DNA of 64,000 bases from Archangium violaceum (GTDB taxonomy: Bacteria > Myxococcota > Myxococcia > Myxococcales > Myxococcaceae). Location of the stretch: assembly GCF_016859125.1 (NCBI RefSeq), contig NZ_CP069338.1:10481501-10545500 (forward strand), in the 5' to 3' direction. The notes under the pieces were generated by a model. It was not told where the DNA came from. It worked only from the letters and a program-made list of their open reading frames with translations, and ran no database searches. The position numbers and the translations under genes are program-made. Shown piece after piece: positions 35,291 through 42,809 of this stretch (position 1 is the stretch's first letter; each line of letters starts with the position of its first letter).

Positions 35291-36196
35291 CTACTTCTTC
35301 TCCGCCTTCGAGGGATCGATCTCCTCCTCGGAGCGCTCGGTGACCTCGGCGCCCTCCCAGGTCTGGCCCGCGCCGAGCCGCCACTCGGAGGGCACGTCCA
35401 GCTTCCACACGTAGGTGGCGGCGACGTCGCTGCCCGAGTTCGTGCGCGAGCTCACGTTGAAGGTGATCTCCATCTTCTTCACCTCGCTGGGCACCAGGTC
35501 CATGTCGTAGTGGCCGAGCACCATCTGCGGGGGGAACTCGGCGATGAAGCGCTCCGGGAAGTCGACCTTCATGGAGGGATCCTCACCGTTCATCTCGCCG
35601 ATGAGCTTCCCGCGCTCGTCGGTGAGCTTCCACTGCGTCTTGAAGGAGGCGCTGGTGACCATCTTCTTCAACCTGCCGTCCGTGCGCTCCTCGCGCTGGG
35701 CGCCCCAGAGCACGAGCTGCAGGCGCACCTGCGGCCTGTCGAGCACCATCACCACGTCCGAGGAGAGCACGTCCAGGCGCATGCCCTTGTCCGTGGCGCT
35801 CCACTGCGGCCTGTAGGTGCCCTCGCGCATCTGGTCGAACACCTTGCGCGTGTACTCGTAGAAGGCCTTCTTGTCCTGGGCCCGCTCTTCCTTGTCGCCG
35901 CGCTTCTCCAGCTCGGCCAGGTACTCGTTGAACTCCTTGCCCAGCTTGTAGCGGTTGCGGTGCGAGGTGACCTGCTCGAAGTACGTCTTGAAGAAGGAGG
36001 GGAGCTCCTGCCGGTACGACGCCTCGTCGGGGTTGGTGCGCATCCACCCCACCCGCTCCAGGTAGTCCTTCTGGATGCGGGTGAAGTCCGCCTCACGCTG
36101 GGCCTCCTGGGCCCGGGCGCTCGCGCTGCGGTAGGTCATCACCGCGGCGAGAAAAATGCCGACGATGAGGACGATGAATCCGAAATAACGCTTCAC
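35291..36196 (-). CDS. membrane-anchored protein, unknown function
   Basis: A 301-residue protein with one N-terminal transmembrane segment (FGFIVLIVGIFLAAVMTY), then an alpha-helical charged stretch (25-115, coiled-coil-like), then a beta-rich C-terminal domain (WKLTDERGKLIGEMN, TFNVSSRTNSGSDVAATYVW). It is probably anchored with the bulk outside. I do not recognise a family. The start is GTG at 36196, with AGGAG nine bases upstream. It is divergent from the MetX-like gene. It converges with the propeller gene, the stops being 29 bases apart. Confidence 0.7.
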   Translation of the reverse strand: MKRYFGFIVLIVGIFLAAVMTYRSASARAQEAQREADFTRIQKDYLERVGWMRTNPDEASYRQELPSFFKTYFEQVTSHRNRYKLGKEFNEYLAELEKRGDKEERAQDKKAFYEYTRKVFDQMREGTYRPQWSATDKGMRLDVLSSDVVMVLDRPQVRLQLVLWGAQREERTDGRLKKMVTSASFKTQWKLTDERGKLIGEMNGEDPSMKVDFPERFIAEFPPQMVLGHYDMDLVPSEVKKMEITFNVSSRTNSGSDVAATYVWKLDVPSEWRLGAGQTWEGAEVTERSEEEIDPSKAEKK

Positions 36197-36253
36197 GCGG
36201 AGATGCTCCTCTCACTGGGAATGACGGCTGTAGTGATATGAGACCTCCTTCGC

Positions 36254-37285
36254 GTGTACCAGACCACTGGCAGCCACACGTTACCGGTTGCACTCCCTCT
36301 GGAGGAGGGCGGCCTTCTGGGCGGTGCCCAGGTTGCCTGGTGTGCATACGGTGAGCGCTCGGACGACAATGTTGCGGTACTGCTGCACGACCTCGCGTCG
36401 TCACACCGGGCGCTAGGGCCAGCGGAGGAGTCGGCGTTCCGGCCCTCGGGTTGGGCCACGGAGCTCGTTGGCGAGGGGCGGCCGTTGGACACATCCACGC
36501 TGCACGTGGTGGTGCCCAACCTGCTCGGTAGCCCCTTCGGCTCGACGTCGCCGGTGTCGGTGGACGCGCGGGCGGGGAGGCCCTACGGCGCGGCCCTGCC
36601 CACGGTGACGGTGATGGACATGGCGCGCGCGGTGGCGGCGATGCTGCGCGGCATGAAGGTGGAGCGTACGCGGGCGCTGGTGGGCGTGGGGCTCGGAGGG
36701 CTGGTGGCCCTGCAGCTCGCGGCGCTCTTCCCGGAGCAGGTGTCGGCGGTGGCAGTGCTGGGAGCGGCGCGGGCCCTGCCCGAAACGCTGCGCGAGCGGC
36801 TGGGCCTCACGCGGCACCTGCTGCGGTTGGATCCGGACTTCCACGAGGGCCACTACGCGCCCGGCCAGGGCCCCCGGCGCACGCTGCGCAAGCAGTACCT
36901 GGAGTACCTGCGGCTGGTGCACGGACCCGAGGAGCAGCGCACCGCGCACCCGGAACCGTGCGCCGCCGAGCGGGCACTGGAAGCCGAGGCCGACGCCTTC
37001 GCGGAAACCTTCGACGCGAACACCTGGGCGCTGCTGTGCACGGCCTACGTGGGAGGAGACGTCACCGAGAGCCTGCCGAAGGTCCGGGCCCCCGTGTTGC
37101 TGGTGGCGGGAGCGGATGACGCGCTGGCGCCGCCTTCACGGGTACGGGACACGTATCACCTGCTCAGCGCGACGGGAGTGCGGGCGCACTACCACGAGCT
37201 GCCCGCGTGTGGTCACTCGGGCCTGCTGACACAGGCGAGGCGGTTGCACGGCCCGATGCGGGACTTCCTGCGCCGCCGGGGTTGA
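36254..37285 (+). CDS. alpha/beta-hydrolase of the MetX type lacking the nucleophile
   Basis: A 343-residue protein that follows homoserine O-acyltransferase (MetX) layout: an N-terminal segment with GGAQVAWCAYGE, HDLASSHRA, NLLGSPFGSTSP (MetX has the xLGGxxGSTGP block), VTVMDMARAVAAML, then the nucleophile elbow LVGVGLGGLVALQLA, and a C-terminal Asp in LVAGADDALAPP and His in PACGHSGLL. In MetX the elbow is GGSMGG. Here the serine position is Gly (GVGLGG, codon GGG near 36689), so acyl transfer by the usual mechanism is impossible. The Asp and His remain. It may bind acyl-CoA or another ligand, or be decaying. The start is GTG at 36254. It converges with udk, the stops separated by a single base. 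Confidence 0.75.
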   Translation: MYQTTGSHTLPVALPLEEGGLLGGAQVAWCAYGERSDDNVAVLLHDLASSHRALGPAEESAFRPSGWATELVGEGRPLDTSTLHVVVPNLLGSPFGSTSPVSVDARAGRPYGAALPTVTVMDMARAVAAMLRGMKVERTRALVGVGLGGLVALQLAALFPEQVSAVAVLGAARALPETLRERLGLTRHLLRLDPDFHEGHYAPGQGPRRTLRKQYLEYLRLVHGPEEQRTAHPEPCAAERALEAEADAFAETFDANTWALLCTAYVGGDVTESLPKVRAPVLLVAGADDALAPPSRVRDTYHLLSATGVRAHYHELPACGHSGLLTQARRLHGPMRDFLRRRG

Positions 37286-37286
37286 A

Positions 37287-37922
37287 TCACCGCTGCGCGT
37301 TGGACGGGTGCAGCCTGGCGCGCAGGGCCCCCACGATCATTCCGATGGCGATGTCGTTGTTGCCGCCGTGAGGGACGATGATGTCGGCGTGGTGCTTGGA
37401 CGGCTCGACGAAGCCCATGTGCATGGGGCGCACGTGGCGCAGGTACTGGTTGACCACCCGGTCGAAGTCGAACCCGCGCTCGTGGATGTCGCGCTCGAGC
37501 CGGCGGAGGATCCGCAGATCGTCATCGGTGTCCACGTAGATGCGCACGTTCATCTCGTCACGCACGGCCTTCATGTGCAGCACGAGGATGCCCTCGATGA
37601 GGATCATGTCCCCGGGATCCACGCGCACCGTGTGCTTCTGCCGGGTGCAGGTGACGAAGTCGTAGACCGGCTTCTGGATGGGCCGGCCCGCCTTCAGCTC
37701 ACGCAGGTGCTCGAGGAGCAGATCCGTGTCGAAGGCGTCCGGGTGATCGAAGTTGATCTCGCGGCGCTCGGCGAGCGGCAGGTCCGACAGGTCCGAGTAA
37801 TAGGAGTCCTGATCGACGAAGGCCACGCGGCAGTCGGCGAGCGCATCGCGGACCTTCCGGGCGACCGTCGTCTTGCCGGAGGCGGTACCACCGGCGATGC
37901 CAACGACGAGGGGTGACGACAT
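37287..37922 (-). CDS. udk: uridine kinase
   Basis: Phosphorylates uridine and cytidine for pyrimidine salvage. The 211 residues match the family length. Walker A is GIAGGTASGKTTVARKV, followed by VAFVDQDSYY, FDHPDAFDTDLL (substrate-binding), RPIQKPVYDF, ILIEGILVL and VDTDDDLRILRRLERDI. A lid follows with ERGFDFDRVVNQYL, and PSKHHADIIVPHGGNNDIAI closes the enzyme. The start ATG at 37922 is the only sensible one. It faces the MetX-like gene with one base between stops. Confidence 0.95.
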   Translation of the reverse strand: MSSPLVVGIAGGTASGKTTVARKVRDALADCRVAFVDQDSYYSDLSDLPLAERREINFDHPDAFDTDLLLEHLRELKAGRPIQKPVYDFVTCTRQKHTVRVDPGDMILIEGILVLHMKAVRDEMNVRIYVDTDDDLRILRRLERDIHERGFDFDRVVNQYLRHVRPMHMGFVEPSKHHADIIVPHGGNNDIAIGMIVGALRARLHPSNAQR

Positions 37923-38249
37923 GTGCGCGAACTACCGCAAGTGGTCAGGCGCGCGCAAGGCTCCGTCCAGAACCCGACACTGTCCGGAACCCGCCCTCCT
38001 TGCCCGACCGCCGGGCCGCAAGCGCCCCCGAGGGCAGTGGGCCAGGTACGACACCGGAATGCGTCCACTCGATGACGTTGCGGTTCCGTGATGTCCACCG
38101 GGCCACGCCTTCTCCGTCAATCCCAGGACACACCACCCGTTTCCAGGTTCTTCCACCCTTCCAGTTACAGCGGGGTTGACCGAATTCACATGGAGCCGGA
38201 TCCACCCTCGAGTGCGTACCCGGTGTCCCCCCTGAAACAAGGAACATCC
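37923..38249. other. 327-base intergenic region without a gene
   Basis: Lies between the divergent udk and first NGL-lipoprotein genes. TTGACC at 38176-38181 could be a -35 toward the lipoprotein, but no -10 is placed well. CAAGGA at 38238-38243 is the ribosome-binding site of the lipoprotein. I see no RNA gene, hairpin or conserved ORF here. Confidence 0.6.
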
Positions 38250-39218
38250 ATGCCACACCGAATGGCCAGCCATCCCACTCCCATGAAATGCCTCCGGGCA
38301 GCCCGCCCACTCCTGAGAGCCCTCCTGCTGCTCTCCCTCGCGAGCGCCTGCGGTCCGGTGGACCCACCCGCGAAGAGCCGGGAAGCAGCCGCCCGGACGC
38401 AGGCGCTCGACGCGCTCCGCTCGTCCCCCAACGGCCTGGCCTTCAACGGCCTGGCCTTCAACGGCCTGGCCTTCAACGGCCTGGCCTTCAATGGCCTGGC
38501 CTTCAATGGCCTGTCCTCCGCCGAGTTCTCCTCCTGGTTCCAGACGGCTCCGGAGCTCGGCGACATGGTCATGAAGTACCTCGTCCAGTGCGCCGTTCCC
38601 TCGGGGCAGACGCGCAGCTACACCGCTCCCGACACGGGCATCACCTACACCTGGACGGGGAACCTGGGACTGGCGCCGGGATGGAGCCGGGGCACCGCGG
38701 CCACCCTGGATGAGCAACAGCTCATCTCCGCGTGCCTGGCGGCCCACACCAACAAGTACGGCATCCACGTCCCCCTCTCCGTGCTGGGGCCGACCACTTC
38801 GGGAGCTCCCATCCCCTACTCCGCCGAGGAGCTCGCGAGCTTCCCGGAGAAGGAGGGCTGCTTCTTCGGCAACCTCTTCACGGACGAGGGCGTCTTCGTC
38901 GGCAACGATGGGCAGCCGCTCCACATGACGGAGAGCTCCACGCGGGCCTGCGCCCTGTCGAGTGCGCCGGGCCGTGAGAGCCAGCCCTGCCCGCCAATCG
39001 TCCGCGTGGAGCCCAGGTGCGACAGGTTCTGCGAGAAGGACGCGACCCAGACGTTCTACGTGCGGTGCACCTACGAGGGCATCTCCTACCGGCCCCTCAC
39101 CACGCGCATCAGCAGGGATGACATCTTCGTCTGTGGCGACGGCGTGTGTCAGGACACCGAGTCGTGCGGCACGGGCGTCACCCCGAATGACTGCTCGGAC
39201 TGCGGCCCCTGCTCCTGA
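38250..39218 (+). CDS. NGLxx-repeat lipoprotein A
   Basis: A 322-residue predicted lipoprotein (lipobox LASAC, Cys at residue 34). The mature N-terminus carries six five-residue units, NGLAF x5 then NGLSS, from residue 61. The rest is a domain shared with the next gene: WFQTAPELGDMVMKYLV, TYTWTGNLGLAPGW, LISACLAAHTNKYG, FPEKEGCFFGNLF, VFVGNDGQPLHM. A Cys-rich end (CGDGVCQDTESCG, then DCSDCGPC) resembles other disulfide tails of deltaproteobacterial exported proteins. Nine or more cysteines suggest disulfides. The ATG at 38250 has AAGGA eight bases ahead. The paralogue follows 207 bases later. No enzymatic motif is known, and the convergent MNIO-type enzyme downstream hints at modification. 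That link is inferred only. Confidence 0.75.
   Translation: MPHRMASHPTPMKCLRAARPLLRALLLLSLASACGPVDPPAKSREAAARTQALDALRSSPNGLAFNGLAFNGLAFNGLAFNGLAFNGLSSAEFSSWFQTAPELGDMVMKYLVQCAVPSGQTRSYTAPDTGITYTWTGNLGLAPGWSRGTAATLDEQQLISACLAAHTNKYGIHVPLSVLGPTTSGAPIPYSAEELASFPEKEGCFFGNLFTDEGVFVGNDGQPLHMTESSTRACALSSAPGRESQPCPPIVRVEPRCDRFCEKDATQTFYVRCTYEGISYRPLTTRISRDDIFVCGDGVCQDTESCGTGVTPNDCSDCGPCS
38430..38519 (+). repeat. six 15-base coding repeats (NGLAF/NGLSS)
   Basis: Six in-frame 15-base units of AACGGCCTGGCCTTC type, nearly identical in DNA (variation mainly AAC/AAT), encode the pentapeptide NGLAF. The homogeneity suggests recent expansion or strong constraint. This is not a CRISPR array. Confidence 0.9.
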
Positions 39219-39425
39219 AGGACGGCCATCCATCGCGTAGTGCACGGTTCTCGTGTTGCACCCCGGACAACTGCTGCACAAACCAATAAGCCTCGCTGTC
39301 TACTTACAGTGAAACGGTTAATGTGCAGTTGGAGCATATCTTCCTCGCCCGCCCACCCATGAGGCTCCCCGGAACCGCGCACCCCATGCGCGCCCGGTCG
39401 CCACCTCACTCGCAGGGGGGAAGAC

Positions 39426-40433
39426 ATGAAAACCGGCTCGATCGAGGTCTCTCGTCGTCAGGTTCTCTGGGTGCGGCATGTGGGTGTCGTGCTCCTCATG
39501 ATGGTGGCGACCAGCGCCTGCGGTCCGGCGGACGGCGCCTTCGGGTCCGAGGCCTCGCTCGTCCAGGCCCAGGAGCTGGAGGTGGGTGACGGCCTGTCCC
39601 ACAAGGGCCTGGCCCTCAACGGCCTGTCCCTCAATGGGCTATCCCTCAATGGCCTGTCCCTCAATGGGCTGTCCCTCAATGGGCTGTCCCTCAACGGCCT
39701 GTCGCTCGAGGGACTGTCCAGCCCCGAGTTCGACGCCTGGTTCCAGACGGACCCGGAGCTCGGGGACATGGTCATGCGGTACGTCGTCGGCTGCGCCGCG
39801 CCCGCCGGAGTGAGCCGGACCTACACGTCCTCCTCCACGGGGACGACGTATGTCTGGGTGGGCAATCTGGGACTCGCGCCGGACTGGACCGACGGCGCGC
39901 CCGCCACCCTGACCGAGCAACGGCTCGTCTCCGCCTGTCTGGGGGCCCACGCCTCGAAGTACCACGACGTCCACATCCCCCTCTCCGTACTGGGACTGAG
40001 CGCCACGGGAAACCCCATCCCCTACACCACCGGGGAGCTCCAGCAGTTCCCGGAGAAGGAGGCCTGCTTCTTCGGCAACCTCTTCAACTCCGAGGGCATC
40101 TACGTCGGCAACGATGGGCGCCCGCTCAATGGCGCGGAGAGCACCGCGCGCGCCTGCGCCCTCTCCTCCCACGGCAATGGAAAGAAGCAGGAGTGCCTGC
40201 CGCTCGTCCGCGTCAAACGGGATTGCGCGAAGATCTGCACTCTGGATGCCACGAGGACGTTCTACGTGTCCTGCACCTACAACGGCATCACCTATCCGGC
40301 CATCACCACGCGGCTGCGCGAGGCGGACATCTACACGTGCGGAGACGGCGTGTGCCAGTTCACCGAGAAGCCCGGCAGGGGCTCCACGTACGATAGCTGC
40401 GCCAGGGACTGCGGCACCTGCTCCTCGCCCTGA
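39426..40433 (+). CDS. NGLxx-repeat lipoprotein B
   Basis: A 335-residue paralogue of the upstream protein, with lipobox TSAC (Cys at ~32). Eight five-residue units (KGLAL, NGLSL x6, EGLSS) begin at residue 60. The following domain is more than half identical to protein A: WFQTDPELGDMVMRYVV, TYVWVGNLGLAPDW, LVSACLGAHASKYHD, FPEKEACFFGNLF, GIYVGNDGRPLNG, and the tail CGDGVCQFTE, then CARDCGTC. Repeat number and central residues (LAF versus LSL) differ, which is typical of length polymorphism. The start ATG at 39426 has GGGGGGAAG upstream. Its stop is one base from the stop of the convergent DUF692 gene. Confidence 0.75.
   Translation: MKTGSIEVSRRQVLWVRHVGVVLLMMVATSACGPADGAFGSEASLVQAQELEVGDGLSHKGLALNGLSLNGLSLNGLSLNGLSLNGLSLNGLSLEGLSSPEFDAWFQTDPELGDMVMRYVVGCAAPAGVSRTYTSSSTGTTYVWVGNLGLAPDWTDGAPATLTEQRLVSACLGAHASKYHDVHIPLSVLGLSATGNPIPYTTGELQQFPEKEACFFGNLFNSEGIYVGNDGRPLNGAESTARACALSSHGNGKKQECLPLVRVKRDCAKICTLDATRTFYVSCTYNGITYPAITTRLREADIYTCGDGVCQFTEKPGRGSTYDSCARDCGTCSSP
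39603..39722 (+). repeat. eight 15-base coding repeats (KGLAL, NGLSL x6, EGLSS)
   Basis: Eight in-frame 15-base units. The six central units all encode NGLSL but alternate GGC/GGG and AAC/AAT codons, so the protein repeat is kept while the DNA drifts. That suggests selection on the peptide. Confidence 0.9.
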
Positions 40434-40434
40434 G

Positions 40435-42081
40435 TCAGCCCCGCCGGAGCAGTCCGAGCGCCCTTCCCTCGGCCAGCACCGGAGCGGGGACCTCGTCGAC
40501 GCCCCGGGGTCCCTTCGCGAGCGAGCGCAGCAGCTCCAGCAACGGCGGGGACACCGTCAGGACCTCCAACCCCCGGCCCCTGCGCCGCACGACGAAGCTC
40601 CATGGGCCCCTGGCCGGACGCCGCGCCACCTGCGCGAGTGCCTCCAGGCCACTCACGTCCAGCACCTCGCACGCCCAGGCGCGCCCCGTGAGGTGGCGGC
40701 GCAGGGACTTCGCGGCGAAGACGAGCTCGGTGAGATCCACGGGGAAGGTGCCCACGCGTACGTCCTCGGACAGCCCCACCTGAGCCGGCCCGGGCGCGGC
40801 GGACGGCCGCGTCATGAAGCTGTTGGGCAGGAGCGTCTCGAACGTGACCGCCGCCGCCACGCCCTCGTCCGGATGCTCGCGCAGACGGCGCCGGGTCCAG
40901 GCCGCGAAGGCGTGCCCCGGCGAGCGCCCCAGGCCCTCGAAGAGCTCGCGGAACTCCTTCGAGGCCGTGAAGGCACGCAGGTCCTCGCGCGTGCCCGCGA
41001 GCAGCAGCCGGGACATGGGCCAGTCCCGATCGAGCGTCTCGGCCACCACCGCGAGGCGGAAGTCCGTCTCCGCCCGCGCCCCCTCCACGTCGCCCCCGGT
41101 CTCCGGCTTCGCGCCGTACCCCGTCTCGAAGAGGGCCCAGGGCTCGCTCTCGCGGGTGAGGGCCGGCGCCTCGCGCGTCACCGGAGTGAGTGTGAGCGGA
41201 GGCCGGGGCGTCGCGGGCACCAGCTCGCGCAGGCGGCGCAGCGTGAGGAGGGCCACCTCGTCCGGGTGCCCGTCTCCCTCGAAGGTGACGGCGCGCAGCG
41301 AGGTGCAGCGAGGCAGCAGTGACTCCAACAGCCCGAAGAGCTCCTCGCGCACGGGCTGGGTGTGATCATCCACGTAGTAGCCCCGCCCGCTCCGCCGGGT
41401 GATGACGCCCCCGGCGATGTGGAGCTCGATGACCTTGTCCCACGGGAAGCCCTCCACCCCCGCCTCCAGCGGGAGCCCGGCGGCGAGCTGGTAGCTGAAC
41501 AGGTGCCCCAGATCGATCAGCATCGGTAGGCCGGTGCGCTCGTGCACGCGGGCCATGAAGTCGAGCACGTGCAGCTCGCCGCGTCGGGCGAAGGCGGCGG
41601 GGTTCTCCAGCGCGAGCGGGACGGACAGGTGTGACTGGACGTGAAGCGCGTGCGCCACGCAGTCCCGGATGCCCGCCTCGGTGAAGGGCGGCGTGAAGTA
41701 GAGGTAGCCCGGGAACGGCTGCCCTCCCGCGTGCCACCAGCCGATGTCGTTGCCCACCCAGGCGCTGCCCACGGCACGCGCGTGCGCATCCAGATCCTCG
41801 AGCGCCTTCACGGGCTCCAGCTCGGGCCCGTAGAGGTTGAGGTGCACGGGGTGGAAGAGCACCGGCACGTCCTGGCGGTGCTCCCACATTCGGGGAAAGA
41901 GCGAGGCGTGCTCCCGCGTCTCGTCGAGCGACAGGGGCGCGCTGTACTCCACGAAATCGAAGAGGCCGGGGAATCCAGCGAGCAAGCGGTAGGGGTGCGG
42001 CTGATCCGCCGCGTCGAGATTGCTGCTGAGACCCAGTCCCCGCCAGGGGAGCGTCCAGGCCGAGGCATCAGAAGGGCTCAT
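40435..42081 (-). CDS. DUF692/MNIO-type multinuclear iron enzyme with extra C-terminal domain
   Basis: Residues 1-~300 match the DUF692 TIM-barrel family, now called multinuclear non-heme iron oxidases (MbnB, TglH and relatives), which modify ribosomal peptides. Visible conserved blocks: WRGLGLSSNLD, FVEYSAPLS, FHPVHLNLYGPE, WVGNDIGWW, PLALENPAAF, MLIDLGHLF, VIELHIAGGV and VTFEGDG, with the His, Asp, Asn and Glu expected at the metal site. The remaining ~240 residues (FRLAVVAETLDRD..., LLELLRSLAKGP) are an unassigned domain; many MNIOs need a separate partner protein, so this may be a built-in partner. It converges with lipoprotein B with one base between the stops. The ATG is at 42081. It has 548 residues, against about 280 for single-domain MNIOs. 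Confidence 0.85.
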   Translation of the reverse strand: MSPSDASAWTLPWRGLGLSSNLDAADQPHPYRLLAGFPGLFDFVEYSAPLSLDETREHASLFPRMWEHRQDVPVLFHPVHLNLYGPELEPVKALEDLDAHARAVGSAWVGNDIGWWHAGGQPFPGYLYFTPPFTEAGIRDCVAHALHVQSHLSVPLALENPAAFARRGELHVLDFMARVHERTGLPMLIDLGHLFSYQLAAGLPLEAGVEGFPWDKVIELHIAGGVITRRSGRGYYVDDHTQPVREELFGLLESLLPRCTSLRAVTFEGDGHPDEVALLTLRRLRELVPATPRPPLTLTPVTREAPALTRESEPWALFETGYGAKPETGGDVEGARAETDFRLAVVAETLDRDWPMSRLLLAGTREDLRAFTASKEFRELFEGLGRSPGHAFAAWTRRRLREHPDEGVAAAVTFETLLPNSFMTRPSAAPGPAQVGLSEDVRVGTFPVDLTELVFAAKSLRRHLTGRAWACEVLDVSGLEALAQVARRPARGPWSFVVRRRGRGLEVLTVSPPLLELLRSLAKGPRGVDEVPAPVLAEGRALGLLRRG

Positions 42082-42337
42082 GGGGCGTCAACCCTACAGC
42101 GGGAGCGGGACATTCTGCGTATCCGAATGCGCGGACAGGTGCGTGCCTCGAGGGGACGTCCCGGGCTCGTCCGCTCGCCACCCCACCCTGCGACGGAACG
42201 ATCTCTTCCTCGAACGATGAGGCTCCAGTGCAGGCACCGATGACGTATGCTCCTCGCCTCCACCCTTCCCATGCGTACAACACAGTCCGGGAAGCCGTCT
42301 CTTGCTTCCGATTACCGGCTGCCATAACTCGCCCGCC

Positions 42338-42784
42338 ATGCTCGCTCATTCGGTCGTGAATGGAACCAGGACCTGGACCACCCCGAACGGGGAGCTGCGG
42401 CTGTGGCAGCCCGCTCCGCACGTCATCGTCACGCGCTTCCAGGGGGCCATGTACGACGCCCATCTGGCCCACCTCGCGATGACGACCATCGAGAGCATCA
42501 TCTCGTCCCAGGCGAAGATGGACATCTTCCATGACTGGGAGGAGATGGAGCTCTACGCGACCGAGGCGAGGACCATCATGACGGAGCGAGCGGTCCCGAT
42601 GGGTCCGAAGATCAACTCGCTCAGCGTGCTGTTCGGCTCGAAGGTGGTGCTGATGGGGGTGTCGCTGGCCAGCCTCAAGCTGGGTGGCATCCAGACGTAC
42701 AGGAACCGGGAGGAATTCGAGCAGGCCGTGCGGCAGGCCTCGGAGTCCCGGCCCGGCACCTTCAAGGTGACCCTCAACGCGTAA
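42338..42784 (+). CDS. conserved small soluble protein, unknown function
   Basis: A 148-residue protein without signal peptide. The sequence is alpha/beta with LWQPAPHVIVTRFQGAMYDA at the start and a C-terminal VVLMGVSLASLKLGG plus a helix with REEFEQAVRQA. The layout resembles STAS-like or SpoIIAA-like proteins found widely in myxobacteria, although the Ser phosphorylation site is not evident. The ATG at 42338 is the first good start. It lies 256 bases after the divergent MNIO gene and converges with the transpeptidase-like gene across a hairpin. I assign no function. Confidence 0.6.
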   Translation: MLAHSVVNGTRTWTTPNGELRLWQPAPHVIVTRFQGAMYDAHLAHLAMTTIESIISSQAKMDIFHDWEEMELYATEARTIMTERAVPMGPKINSLSVLFGSKVVLMGVSLASLKLGGIQTYRNREEFEQAVRQASESRPGTFKVTLNA

Positions 42785-42788
42785 CCTC

Positions 42789-42809
42789 CCCTCTCCCTCT
42801 GGGAGAGGG
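42789..42809. terminator. 9-bp hairpin between convergent genes (CCCTCTCCC type)
   Basis: CCCTCTCCC/GGGAGAGGG with loop TCT, perfect stem. It is followed by CTAGGGTGAGGG, a combination seen in a widespread intergenic repeat of proteobacteria. It sits in the 25 bases between two convergent stops and probably ends both transcripts. Confidence 0.55.

Noticed and set aside
38430-39722. Short tandem repeats as CRISPR or slippage-only satellites
   Set aside because: Units are 15 bases, in frame, without spacers, and the second array keeps the peptide despite codon changes.
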